Assembly: GCA_963681505.1 (NCBI GenBank)
Contig: OY811978.1
Location: 9,573,923 to 9,637,922 of the forward strand
Reading direction: 5' to 3'
From: Eunapius fragilis
Taxonomy: Eukaryota; Porifera; Demospongiae; Spongillida; Spongillidae
Length of the DNA: 64,000 bases
Part shown: piece by piece, positions 39,942-52,069 of the stretch
Layout: the number at the start of each line of letters is the position of its first letter
Numbering within the stretch: the first letter of the stretch is position 1
The notes under the pieces: model-generated
Databases searched by the model: none
What the model saw: only the letters and a program-made list of their open reading frames with translations
What the model was told of the DNA's origin: nothing
Translations under genes and position numbers: made by a program

Positions 39942-40859
39942 ACAAGTAAAGAAAAACATTCTCTAACGAGAAAGTTGGTGGGATATAGGAATTGGAGGCA
40001 AAGGTGATGTAAAAAGGAAGGGAACAGGGTTTTGGGAAAAGATAAATGATACTATAAAATCCTATATTTAGCACTTCATTTCGTTCTGTTACATTTACAC
40101 GTGCTAAATATAGGATTTTTAGTATCATTTATCTTTTCCCAAAACCTTGTTCCCTTCCTTTTTACACCACCTTTGCCTCCAATTCCTATATCCCACCAAC
40201 TTTCTCGTTAGAGAATGTATTTCTTTACTTGTTTCCTCAATTTTTTCATTATCATTTTTATCGATTATTACTACTGGCAAGTCGCCCCCCCCCCCCCCCC
40301 CCCCCCCCCCCTTAAATTACCGTCACGAGCTGACGCCCGCTTTTGTTTGGGATCACTGTAAGGAACGCGGGAGAATTCTAACTCGTCGTCTGCTCTCCTC
40401 TTTTGTTTGTACAATTCTAAATATACGTAAATTTCGCCATGGCTAGGCATTACGTAATGATTACTTATATCAGTTTTATGCTTTATTCATACATCTGATA
40501 CTTGAAGATGTCCTTCCAGGAGATTCTAAAGCGATTGGTATAATTGGTGCTCTTTAAAACCGTTCCTATCCAGAGTTATACTCACCCGAGAATTAGAAGA
40601 CGACGACGACGTTGACGACGGAGAAGATTTGGCCTGGGGACGAGGTAAAACACGAACTTTTTTGTTCTCTTAAAGCAAACAGTTTGAAGACTGGAGTAAA
40701 ACATTAAAATGATCACCTTTGCCTTCTGGATCGATAGAAACAAAGAGCAACACTATCCGTTTCTCGGTACGCGAGTTATACGCGGGTCGCGTTTTTTTTT
40801 AATGATATTCACGACCCGGGTCAATTCCTATATAGGAACTACTATCATAGTTCCTGATA
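39942..40859 (-). mobile_element. Foldback/stem-loop element, copy 1 (deleted)
   Basis: The left end ACAAGTAAAGAAAAACATTC starts a foldback (about 39942-40235) with arms of about 130 bp. It is followed by a run of about 27 C, the block CCGTCACGAGC…TTTGTTTGGGATCAC, a GAAGACGACGACG run, and the terminal stem-loop AGGAACTAC-TATC-ATAGTTCCT, ending GATA at 40859. There is no coding region, so this is probably an internally deleted copy. Strand is given in the sense of the gene carried by the longer copies. Confidence 0.75.
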
Positions 40860-41300
40860 CATGTTTACGCCACGTTTGCAGAGCGAGTATATTGCGGCAT
40901 ATATTTACATACGTATTCACCATATGTTTGCTCGTACCAGATGTGGGATCATCTTTACCGGGGTAAGCAAATATCACCTTCCTTCTAATGGACCAGTTGC
41001 GCGTAAGCGATGGAATGTTGATTAAACATTTGATTGAACGTGACGTCACGTCCCGGACTGCTAGTCTCTATGTCTTAAAGTTGTCAGCCCAAGGAACGGT
41101 AACGTTTAGTCATGAGATTTAGCCTTAGCTTCACCAACGCCATAAATAGTTGATTTTCTGGATCTAGTTTTCGTATTTCAATTCCGTACATGAGCGCCCT
41201 CCTTTGACTCTCAGTACTGCCGATCATTAACAACTGGACAAGGAAGTTGTAGAAGGCCAAAAAATATGAACCCAGTATAGACTCTAACTAAGCAATCATC
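40860..41300. other. No recognisable gene, up to the assembly gap
   Basis: Nothing supported. Confidence 0.4.
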
Positions 41301-41500
41301 NNNNNNNNNNNNNNNNNNNNNNNNNNNNNNNNNNNNNNNNNNNNNNNNNNNNNNNNNNNNNNNNNNNNNNNNNNNNNNNNNNNNNNNNNNNNNNNNNNNN
41401 NNNNNNNNNNNNNNNNNNNNNNNNNNNNNNNNNNNNNNNNNNNNNNNNNNNNNNNNNNNNNNNNNNNNNNNNNNNNNNNNNNNNNNNNNNNNNNNNNNNN
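41301..41500. other. Assembly gap, 200 N
   Basis: Second block of exactly 200 N. Confidence 0.98.
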
Positions 41501-41887
41501 ATAATGCAGAACCTACATGTACTTTGCAGCCATTGCAGAGTGAGTGCCTTACATATTACTTAATAAGTCTGCCAATGCAGAGCTAGGAGCAAGAAAAACA
41601 ACGAATTATCTGACCTCTTAATTGAAAAGTTTACATAAAACCCACAACCAATAACAATTCTTCCACATGTCACCACTCCTAATTAAAGAGGCAGTACTTA
41701 TGAAACCACAAAGACTCAGACAGCAGCTAATACAACTACCAGCCCTTCTTCAACTGTCTACATTTGATACATTTGGTACACAAACATACAAACTTGTGTC
41801 AACACCATACACAACGTCACTGAACAACTTTACAGTCTGCATATACAGTAGCAAGCATTATATGATGAAAACACAAAGCTTTACATT

Positions 41888-42070
41888 TGAGTAGTGGTTC
41901 TCCTGGTGGAGGTTGGAAGGGTGACTGGCACAGTCCATGAGCTACATCACATTGTTCGGTATGATGGGTTCAGTCCCTGGTCCATACCAGGCAGTCATGT
42001 AGGTAGCCCACTGAGCCTGGAACCAGAGCTGCTGGCAGACCACCTGGGTATACCTTCACTTAATCATCAG
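41888..42070 (+). repeat. SINE-like sequence with B-box-like motif
   Basis: GATGGGTTCAGTCCCTGGTCC resembles a tRNA-type B box (GGTTCAGTCC), and a GTGGTTCTCCTGG/GACTGGCACAG segment lies upstream. No second copy was found in the window; weak call. Confidence 0.3.
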
Positions 42071-42565
42071 GAGTTTTTCTGACCAATCTGATGGGAAGAG
42101 GGGGGGGGGGGGGGAGGAGCTCAGAGAGCTTACCAGAAAATCTGACTGGATATCTTCTCATCACTGCTGCCTCCTCCCCATCAATTCACAGTGATGGGGA
42201 GGAGGGACTGATGGGGAAGAGGGGAACGGTACAGCACAAACAAAAGCCTGACCCTCTCTTGAGCAATGTTCTCCACATTGTTATTATCTAGGAGCACATA
42301 GGTGGCTCCACCATTCTTACTGCAGTGACAATGTGCCAACATATGCTCCGTGTATGGATACAGGTAAAGTGTAGGAGATGTGTGTGCTCCCAATGGGGGG
42401 AGGGGGTGGACATTTCATCTCCCTTAACTAAAACCACACCTCTTCCTACTTCCTGTAACTAAAATGACTCGACAGGGTCAGGGATTAGAGGAGAGTTTAA
42501 AACACTATGAGTGAGGACCAATGAGTGAAGACCAATACATGTAGGATACGCAGCCTTCAGGAAGA

Positions 42566-42591
42566 GGGGGGGGGGGGGGGGGGGGGGGGGG
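42566..42591 (+). repeat. Poly-G tract (~26)
   Basis: Homopolymer run; similar G or C runs are at 35809, 36841, 37386, 38530, 40284, 42098, 45995 and 63498. Confidence 0.95.
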
Positions 42592-42806
42592 TTGAATTTG
42601 GTTAATAGGTGAACTTACAATAACATACACGCATCATACAATATATTTTGTTCTTAATAAAACTGATTAGACTCAATGATGAAGGCGATCTCGCTTTGGG
42701 GATAGGACGGGGGGTTGTTCAAACCCAATGACCCCCCCCCCCTGTGTACACCCATGATATGTGTAGGACCAATGGACACATACATGTAGCGCCAATGGAG
42801 ACATAC

Positions 42807-43511
42807 CTCCAAATGATGGTAACTAATAAACTCCGTACTGCAGAGGACAGGCTCATCCCCCGTAGAGCTGCCATGGCAACAGTGATGAGCTCACAGACCA
42901 CACATCTTCGGGGCAGGAGAGGGAGAAGTGTGAGGATGGGTATAAGTAGAAAGGGGAGGAGGAGAGGAGGGGGAGGGAGGAGGAGGATGGGAGGAGGGAA
43001 GGAGAAAGAGGTGGAGGAGAAGAGAGGAAAAACAGCAGTGTGGTAAATGAACTTGTGGTTTCACAAGATATGTAAATAAATTTGTACTTTCATAATCATA
43101 ATTAAGGTACTGTAATATGGCTTACTACAGTTAAGATACATGAACATGGATTATACACCTACAGTAAAAAAATTTTAAGCTACGAGAGTCCGGGCCATAA
43201 TTGCTCTTACAAGAGACCTAGTCAAGGTGAGGTTAAACCTACTGTATGTTTCATACACAAAGCTGCATTTTGATTCTGGAGACCCAATATGGCAAAGCTG
43301 GGTGGCTAGACAGGAAAATGTGTCCCTAGCCTCCTTCCCCCAATTACACTACAATTAATTTCAGGCTTGTGAAGTAGGTATAAGGGGTAGCACACACACA
43401 CACACACACACACAACACACACACACTCACACACACACACTCACACACACATACACACTCACACACACACACACTCACACACACACACACTCACACACAC
43501 ACACACACTCA

Positions 43512-43587
<76 letters not shown>

Positions 43588-43679
43588 AGCGATAAGGTAC
43601 TGAAGGGAAGTACGGACTTTTACACATACCTGGCCTGGAATGAGGCAGTTGGTATAGTGAAGTGGAGGATCACGGGAGA
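42807..43679 (-). CDS. Two linked exons of an unidentified gene
   Basis: Exon 43679-43630 (SPVILHFTIPTASFQA) ends at CAGGCCAG followed by GTATGTG. Exon 42905-42807 (CVVCELITVAMAALRGMSLS, then AVRSLLVTIIW) lies between CCCCGAAG and GGAG followed by GTATGT. The phases fit (2 then 1 base) and restore an Arg at the join. The intron holds the CA tract 43389-43585 and a GGA-rich tract at 42940-43020, the same style as in the TBC gene. A further exon may lie near 42330-42355. No family was recognised. Confidence 0.4.
43389..43585 (+). repeat. (CA)n microsatellite
   Basis: Interrupted (CACACTCACACA) then pure CA repeat. Confidence 0.95.
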
Positions 43680-43689
43680 CTTTTTAATA

Positions 43690-45750
43690 TGGTGAGGTGT
43701 TGCCATAGATAACACTAATTCATATATACACATACATGTACACATACACACATATACATATACGTACACACATACAAATAAAACACATGCACACATACGT
43801 GCACATAAAACACACATGTACACATTGCCATAAACACTGTCACACACACATACTTAGTCATAAACGCACACACATACATATATACATCTATACATACATG
43901 TACATATACATGTACATGTATGTTCACACATGGGACATTGTACGAGAAAACATGGTAGTTTTCAAATGCTGCAGTTGGCACAAATCTAATGCACCTAAAC
44001 TTAAAGTCGGACTAGCTTTTGCAAAGTTAGAAGTATTCAATCTTTTATGATGCATTCATTTTCAATGGGAAAGGTCAATAAAGTGCGTACCGTCAGTCGT
44101 ATAGAAATATGGCAGCTCTTGTATATTTGATGCTCCCGCCGTTTGTACCAGACGTTACCTCTACGTGTATGCTCTTACATGCATGTACTACCGCTCCGGT
44201 ATATAACCTTTTAGCGTATTACGAACAGTCACTACCATCCAATATACGTTTTGCATTCATGCTACTTAACTAGTACTCTGAGACTTACAAGATCCTTCCG
44301 TAATAAGTCTGGTTGTATGCCCGTGTCGATTCTCTGAGTGGCAAACTCCTTTGTGTAATCGCAACCTCCGTCTTTCCCAATTAGTGCCACCTAGCCACTC
44401 CTACATGTGGTCATCATGCTAAGTCAGTACATAGCAATAATTATTGGTCATTTAACTACAACATCAAAAAACAGCTAGGTCTGGGCACGGCCGACTGATG
44501 ATAAGGGGCACGTGATGATCGTCTTGTATGCGGGGTGTATCTCACTAACCATTCAACGGAAGTGCGATTTGAAGGCCCTAAGCTCTGAAAAAATGATGAT
44601 AAATAAGTACACTTACTGCTCTCATATAATCCGTTGGCACCTAACGAAATTATCATTTGGTTGGGAAACTATTGATGACTGAATAACGAAATGAGATAAA
44701 ATGAATGGACATTGGAAACCTTGCATAATTAATGTGGAAGTGCGGATATAAGTACCTAAGGTGCGAAAAACTACTCAAAATATGCCAAATAGTCCCCACA
44801 TTACAAATCCGAGAGCACCTAGTCAATATAATTTTTTTTTCTGCAGTTAGATGCAGTTTCCATACATTTTCTATGGACACCGAATTACGCAATGACCGAA
44901 TACCGCGTAATCCTTTTGACCGCCAATTTCTCGATATGTCATAACCCTCTGCTTCAGGTCAGTCGAACACATGCTCATGCGGATCAAACTGCGCAAGGAC
45001 TCAGAACTGCTGTTTTTATTGTCCCCAAGGTGAGCATGCAGGCCAGTGTCTAGAAACCACGTGATGCAATAAAATCTTTCCATATACGTGCAGCCAACTG
45101 CTACTGCGACCCATTGTGCAGGTTTGCAACTGTTGGAGTTCCTTTCTGTTGCCCTTTCTGCCCGTCTGGGGCGCCTATAATCTTTAAATGTGAGTTCATT
45201 GCCGGAGTGATGAAAAATCAACACATTCGGTTTTATCGATTTTCTCACCACAAAATGCTAAAGCCGCTACTACTGCAGCTGCTGATAACAAAAAAGTGAG
45301 TGCGTTTTAGTTTTTCTGTTCTTATAATATCCGTACTCTGCGTAGATTATTCAGCGGGGAAAGCTTCGTTACCCTCCTGGTATCTGAGGTGTTGACCGCT
45401 TTGGCAAAGTGTGATATCGAATATAGTAGTGTATAGTCTTTGGTACTCTTGCACGTGCACGTGCATGCACGTGCTTGCATTGTGTTCTTTTTAAATGCAT
45501 TATTAGCATTAATTACTGAGTACAGTGACTCGACGCGATGCTAAATGTAAATCTGCTTGCTAGATTTCGGCGCAAAGGTGCGTTAATATCGATAAAGTTT
45601 TAATCAGGTCAATCACCATGCACATATGATTAAAACTGCATGATTCACAGAAAGTGTATGCACGCTGCTCAGGATATTCATCACTACGCCGCTTGCGCGT
45701 AGACAATTGGTCCAAATAGGCAAAGTGGACAACTTCCTGTAAATCTTAAG
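43690..45750. other. Mostly unassigned; simple repeats at 43715-43930
   Basis: Alternating CA/TA/TG sequence to about 43930. A minus-strand frame around 45251-45115 (KPNVLIFHHSGNELTFKDYR) looks somewhat exon-like but has no ATG, clear splice sites or homology that I recognise. Confidence 0.35.
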
Positions 45751-45753
45751 ATT

Positions 45754-45991
45754 ACAAGTAAAGAAAAACATTCTCTAACGAGGAAGTTGGTGGGATATAG
45801 GAATTGGAGGCAATGGTGGTGTAAAAAGGAAGGGAACAAGGTTTTGAGAAAAGGGTAATGAGACAAAAATCCTATGTTTAGCACTTCTTTTGGTTCTGTT
45901 ACATTTACACGTGCTAAATATAGGATTTTTGTCTCATTACCCTTTTCTCAAAACCTTGTTCCCTTCATTTTTACACCACCATTCCTCCAAT

Positions 45992-46026
<35 letters not shown>

Positions 46027-46575
46027 CTTCAATTACCGTCACGAGCAGACGCCCGCTTTTGTTTGGGATCACTGTAAGGAACGCGGGAGAATTCTAACTC
46101 GTCGTTTCGTTGTTTCTTTTGGAATTCTAAATATACGTAAATGTCGCCATGGGAACGCTTCTATTTTACACTACGCATTACGTAATGATTACGTATATCA
46201 GTTTAATGCATATATTTGATACCTGAGGATGTCCTTCCAGGAGATTCTAAGACGATTGGTATAATTTGCGCTCTTTAAAACCATTCCTATCCCGAGTTAT
46301 ACTCACCCGAGAAGAAGAAGACGACGACGACGACGACGGAGAAGATTTGGCCTGGGGACGAGGTAAAACACGAACGTTTTTGTTCTCTTGAAGTAAACAG
46401 TTTGAAGACTGGAACAAAACATTTAAATGACCGTCTTTGTCTTCTGGTTCGATAGGAACAAAGAGCTAAACTATCCGTTTCTTGGTACGCGAGTTGTACG
46501 CTGGTTGCGTTTTTTAAATGATATTCACGACCTGGGTCAATTCCTATATAGGAACTACTATCGTAGTTCCTGATA
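45754..46575 (-). mobile_element. Foldback/stem-loop element, copy 2 (deleted)
   Basis: Same layout as 39942-40859: left end ACAAGTAAAGAAAAACATTC, foldback (right arm truncated by a run of about 30 C at 45996), CCGTCACGAGC block, GAAGAAGACGACG run, terminal stem-loop AGGAACTAC-TATC-GTAGTTCCT and final GATA at 46575. Confidence 0.75.
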
Positions 46576-46667
46576 TAGGTAGGACGCATTCAAGTATGCC
46601 CCAAGGCATTAAGGGCTCTTGTAGCGCATCGTGGTTAAAGTTATACCACTAGAAATGTAGCTGTAAC

Positions 46668-49205
46668 ACAAGTAAATAAAAACATTCTCTAACGAGAGAG
46701 TTGTTGGTATATAGGATTGACCAATGGTGGTGTAAAAAGCATGGAAACAAGAGTGACAGAAATATTATTGGAAAATTGAAATAGGCCTATATTTAGCCCA
46801 TTATTCAGGCATGTGTGTTGTATTGTGTGCTAAATATAGGCCTATTTCAATTTTCCAATAATATTTCTGTCACTCTTGTTTCCATGCTTTTTACACCACC
46901 ATTGGTCAATCCTATATACCAACAACTCTCTCGTTAGAGAATGTTTTTATTTACTTGTTTCATAAGTTTTTTTCACCCTGTCATAGCAGTATCATAGTCA
47001 ATAATCAAATGTAGGAAGAGGATGGATGATCCCCTTTATCTCTTAATGCAAGAACAAATAACTTTAATAGTACTGCTGGTGGTGGGGGCGGCACTGATGG
47101 TGCAGGTAGGAGCGCCGGTGGGGGCAGCGCTGGTGGTGCCGGCAGGAGTAGCTACTGGTAGTGGTGTGGGCAGTGCTGCTGGTGGTGGTGGCAAAAGCGG
47201 GGCTTCTGGAGGTGGTGGGGTGAAGGGAAGAGGAGTTGGAGGATAAATGTACTCTTCCTCCTCCGACCCCTCGTTGGTGAAAAACCCGCGAAGGTCGTCA
47301 GTCATCTACATATACGTAACAGAGAGTATGATTAAATTTTTACTTCTTTATTTTTTAAAGCAAAGTGCAGAGCCTTTACACATCTACATAGAGTATTATT
47401 AAATTTTTACCTCTTTTTGCTAGCGGATGAGTAGCTTTTATACCTGCAAAGCATTACACGTGTGCAGACTGTGCTATAATTATATTAGTCCAATTCGATC
47501 ATATTAATGACAGGGAGGGAAGGGGTGTATGCGTGTCAGTTGTGCTAAAATTCTATTGGTCAAATTTGATCCAGTAAAAATGGTCCCATCTAAACATGGA
47601 GGTGTAGCCTACATGCAGTTAAGCTGGGTAGTGTGTGAACTCAGGAAGTGAACTACATGGCAGTACATGGCAGCATGTAGATCGATCGATAAGGATATGT
47701 TCTCAGGTAAGGTCCTATCTGTGGACAGGGTCTGCAGCTTTATAAGTGTGGGCAGAAGGTCTGTTTTTATTTCACTACATAAAAGTGAGTGTGCTGATAG
47801 AAGTACCTGATGGTGGCTTATCTTACTTACTGCTGCACAGGCAGATCACTACCCCTAGGAATAGCTTTTTCAAGACCACCATTATACTCCATTGGTGCAT
47901 GAGATTTGGGTTTATACAAGGAGTAGCTATATGGGAAAAGGATATAGTTGCAGCTATTTAGTTCTCAGCCCTTGCAACAGTAACTATATTCATACAGTTG
48001 CAACATTCACGGCTAGACAAGGCAGTCTTCAGATAAGGAAGCTTTATCAGATTAAAACAATAGACACTACTGTACACACAGTTGAGTCACCATGCATGCT
48101 TTACATGTAAAGTGAATGGTTTTGTGCAGATCCGTGCTGTACATAGTCGGGCGGGCCCTACTACCCACAGGTAGTAGGGTGACAAACCCGACCAAACGCG
48201 GTAGTAGGGCCGCTCTACAAATGTTGCATGCACAGCTTTTTAATGTTAATACAACATGCCATAACATACCTTTGGGTGGTAGTGGTAGTTCTGTGACCCC
48301 TGCGGTACCGCGTCCTCTCGGCAGCACATTTAGCCAATCAGACAGCGGGATCATTTCAATACCGACTCCTTTCAGATGCTTTAATGGTAGCTGATATTTC
48401 TCCCTATTAGCAGCGCGATTTTCCTCGAGGTCCTCTTCATATCGCCGCCTTTAGTTTTAGCAGCACGGTTCTCCTCGAGGTTCTTCATATCGCCGCCTTT
48501 GAGCAGCACGGTTCTCCTTGGGGTCCTCTTCGTATCTCCACCTTTTAGCAGATCGCTTAGATTCAATATCGGCCTTGTAGCTGTCGCGTACAGAGGCCTT
48601 CTTTTTGGGGGGATTGGCCTTGTAGAGCGCTCGGGCTTTAGCTTTGTTCTCGTATTGCTTTGGAGGTATTCCGCTCGTTGCTTAGATCTCTTCTTTTGCA
48701 TTTTTAGAAAAAGAACTTCACTATATACTATTAGCCAACGTAACAACTAATATGATAAATTTAGTGCAGGTTAGAGTATTTATAACTGCCTAAAATTATT
48801 AATAAATAGAACTTGATATATGTATGTCTATATGACATGTAAGGATAACGTGCCGGTAAATTTCGAAGCGATTGGTACTATTCCCGTCCTCCAAAACCGT
48901 TCCTAGCTCGAGTTATACCTTCCTAAGAAGAAGAAGACGACGACGACGACGACGACGACGACGATGGAGAATTATTTTGGGACTGGGCACGAGAAACAGG
49001 AAATTGTTTGTTTCTCTATAACCACACCGTTTTATGACACGGAACAAACGTAGAACTGTAGATCGTTGTGCTCTCATTCCATCGCGATAAAGAGATAAGC
49101 GATCCGTTTCTCCGTTGTCCCTCCAGACGCTAGTGAAGTTTTATTAATGACATTCATCAACCCTCAATCAATCCTATATTGAACCTGCTGCCGCAGGTTC
49201 AGATA
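46668..49205 (-). mobile_element. Foldback/stem-loop element, copy 3 (with reading frame)
   Basis: The left foldback (46668-46966, ends ACAAGTAAATAAAAACATTC and complement) and the right tail (about 48850-49205: GAAGAAGAAGACGACGACG run, stem-loop TGAACCTGC-TGCC-GCAGGTTCA, final GATA) match the two ends of copies 1 and 2. Between them lies 1.9 kb with a minus-strand reading frame. The ends, in the sense of that frame, are A|TC… and …CTTG|T, which resembles insertion between A and T as in Helitron-like elements. Classification is uncertain. Confidence 0.65.
47036..48701 (-). pseudogene. Transposon protein with basic 15-residue repeats and a Pro-rich part
   Basis: The first ATG is at 48701 (MQKKRSKQRAEYLQSN). 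After a frameshift the frame reads tandem units of about 15 residues: NPPKKKASVRDSYKA, DIESKRSAKRWRYEE, DPKENRAAQRRRYEE and, after another shift, DLEENRAANREKY. Next come MIPLSDWLNVLPRGRG and a possible donor (CCCAAAG followed by GTATGT, about 48265). A second segment (47305-47036) preceded by an acceptor-like TATATGTAG reads MTDDLRGFFTNEGSEEEEYI and a Pro-rich stretch up to a stop 70 bp before the foldback. Such R-x-x-Y…PE repeats occur at the N-termini of some animal transposon proteins; no catalytic domain remains. Confidence 0.45.
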
Positions 49206-49313
49206 TGTTATGAAGAAGGTAGAATTGCGGTATAGTTTTCAAAACAATAGACGTCCATCAGGGCTGTTATGCATGAATGCTTATTATGGAGATACCAAGG
49301 CACAGAAATTGAC

Positions 49314-49429
<116 letters not shown>

Positions 49430-49690
49430 GTATTGGTCCAACTGTTGCTGTGCACTAATGAATAACATTAAGTTATTTCGTAACATATTAATATAAAACC
49501 CAGCTGTCGACAACTACGTGCTACGTGTCTTTTCTTCTATGTATTCTATACTATCGATTTGTGTGTGTGTGGCCCATCGGCGTCGGAACCGGTCCGGCAG
49601 GTCCGGCGGCCGCCGGACCAATATTTTCTAAAAATAATAATAATATGAATAAGGGCATAGGTAAGTAATAAGGGCATGGGTATCGATAAA

Positions 49691-50678
49691 TGGGGCAGTG
49701 CAAGAGAAAACTGGGCTTATGTGATTTTTAACATTTCTTCAATTCATTTTGCAGTATCGTTGCGACCTTTAAAGCTCTGTCCTTCAAACATACTACATAT
49801 ATTACCGGACCATTTTACTACTGCATTTTGTTGTCGAATGCTTTTTATTTACTCCCTGGGGGGTCCTCATGATTAAACAACCAGAACAGTTAGATTTCAA
49901 TGGATCTCGATGAAAGAATGCCTTTTCGCGTTCAAATTTGCAGCACATTTACATCACTGCATCCGCTATTTTTTCCGCCTTTTCGTTTGAGATTTGATGA
50001 GCGGTTACAAAACCGCGGCGTTTGAAAGTTGTCGTTCATTTCTCTTCCGATTGCTCCGCCATTGTGCCGTCATTGCAATTTTAACCCCGTGACTGCGAGA
50101 CACTGCCCATCAAGTGCCCCACCCTCCCTCGAATCGATAGCCCAGGCCATCCGGAGGTGGACCTGACATTTTGTAAGTTGCTTGTCACGTGAGCATTACT
50201 AGGTTACACCTGTCTGCGTCAGTCTCCATCAGTTGCGCAAACCCTTTTGCATCACGTATTGTAGTTGAGCTTGTATGTTTGTTCATTTCTACGAGGGTGA
50301 TTCGTTTTTTTTTTTTTTTTTTTTTTTCTCGGACACAGGCCACACGTGCTGTCGCTCGTGTATTTGTGACTGAGATATAATCGCTACACGTCATCCTACT
50401 TAAACTCGACCGGCGCAGCGTTTGTGTTTACTGCAAGGTATACATGAAGACGATTTGGAATGGTACGTTACCCTAGTAGTTTACACCCATGCCAGTTTAA
50501 AATCCGGTATTATGGAGACGGTTGCCTATGAGCAGCAAAGCGATGACCAATCAGTTTACACCACTGATGGCATAACATACACTATGCCAGTATTATATGG
50601 CCACAATGATGCTGTTGACAATACTCAGACCCCCAAAATTTATGCCTTCCACACATTGGAAATCTTGTACACACACAC
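49691..50678 (+). repeat. Left arm of a ~1-kb inverted repeat
   Basis: Nearly identical complement of 52070-53157. Includes a T23 run at about 50306 and an exon-like frame (50422-50694). Lacks about 100 bp present in the right arm. Confidence 0.9.
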
Positions 50679-50694
50679 TTGTAATTTGTGGTAG
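50422..50694 (+). CDS. Unidentified open frame in the inverted-repeat arm
   Basis: About 84 codons without a clear ATG: GIHEDDLEWYVTLVVYTHAS, then KSGIMETVAYEQQSDDQSVY, TTDGITYTMPVLYGHNDAVD and KIYAF. The copy in the other arm (52323-52070) has only two clear residue differences (E/D and H/N). Good coding texture, but I do not recognise it; it could be an exon or a decayed transposon frame. Confidence 0.35.
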   Translation: MCLLQGIHEDDLEWYVTLVVYTHASLKSGIMETVAYEQQSDDQSVYTTDGITYTMPVLYGHNDAVDNTQTPKIYAFHTLEILYTHTCNLW

Positions 50695-51362
50695 TATCCA
50701 GGTCAAGATGTTCAGTAGCTTAGGGAAGGGGGGCTGACTGTGGGCAGGTTGCTGACCTCAAACACACAATGCACTATGAATTTATGTACAAAGGCAAACA
50801 GAATGCTGTATGCCCCAAAGTCACATCTACCCATCCCCATATCAACCACTGACAAACACATGAGTACAAGCTTGGCCTGTACAGTAGTTTAGCAGCACCA
50901 GTGGCAGTTGGATTGGTGTTTTGTATCAAAACACAATTGTATGGACTACTACATAATGCAATTTCAGTCAGAACACTACACCTATTGGCTCATTGTATTC
51001 TATCAGCTATGCAACAACATTGTGCACTGAAATTGTTCCCCTGGACAAAATCTGCTAGTAGAATCTGCACATAACCAGCTTACAAATCATGTCCCCCAAG
51101 GACACACCCCACACTACACAATGAATAACACACCATAGCTTATAAAGCCTCCTACCCCTCATGATGAGTCAAAACCACAACACAGTGGGTTTTATAAGGT
51201 CAAAACCTGACAACCATTACATTAAGTCCCTCCCACCTTCCAAGCATGTCTTCCAATGCATTGTACTTTTATGTCTATGCACACACACAGATACTCTCAC
51301 ACATGCACACACACACACACAAAAACACACACATGCATGCACACACACACATATACCGGTAT

Positions 51363-51451
<89 letters not shown>

Positions 51452-52069
51452 TGCACACACACATACATATACGCTACAAACAAGAGATGTAACAAACAAG
51501 GCTGAGGAGAGCCCCCACAATGACATAAAAATTGTTCAGCAATGCTTAAAGTACCTCATACACACATGCACACACATACATGTATGTGAAAACACATGCA
51601 CACACACAAATAACCATACATGCACACACACATACACACATGCGCACGAGTGCATGCATGAACACACATACACACATACACACTTGCACACACACACACA
51701 CATGCAGACGTGCATGCACGTACATGTACACTATCAAACACAACAGGTTCTTTGACTGAACCTCTAGCTACAGACAAGAGGCCTAACAAAAAAGGCTGAG
51801 GAGGAGCCCCCACAATGACATTTATAAATAAAAGTACCTCAATACACGCACGCACAGACACAGGCAACACATACAAGTGCACCTGATAGGAGCAAGCATA
51901 CCCGAGTGGTATGAAGTCTGAATGCAAGCAAGCCATATGAAGGGACATACTGCATACTGCTTACCCCAAGAACTGTGATATTTTTGTGTGGGAGTGTGTG
52001 CACACAGTTATTTTGTGTGCGACTTGTAGTGAGGGACTACGTAGTCAATGTACACATCATACAGACAAT
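50679..52069. other. Spacer of the inverted repeat
   Basis: Holds CA tracts (51287-51462 and 51560-51715) and a short direct duplication (GGCTGAGGAG-AGCCCCCACA near 51500 and 51795). No gene recognised. Confidence 0.6.

Noticed and set aside
42091-42240. Hairpin around CCTCCTCCCCATCAATTCACAGTGATGGGGAGGAGG as a terminator or regulatory RNA
   Set aside because: Short inverted repeat in low-complexity GGGGAGG sequence; no supporting context.
47022-47246. Gly/Ala/Val-rich plus-strand frame
   Set aside because: Shadow of the proline-rich minus-strand frame of the element protein.
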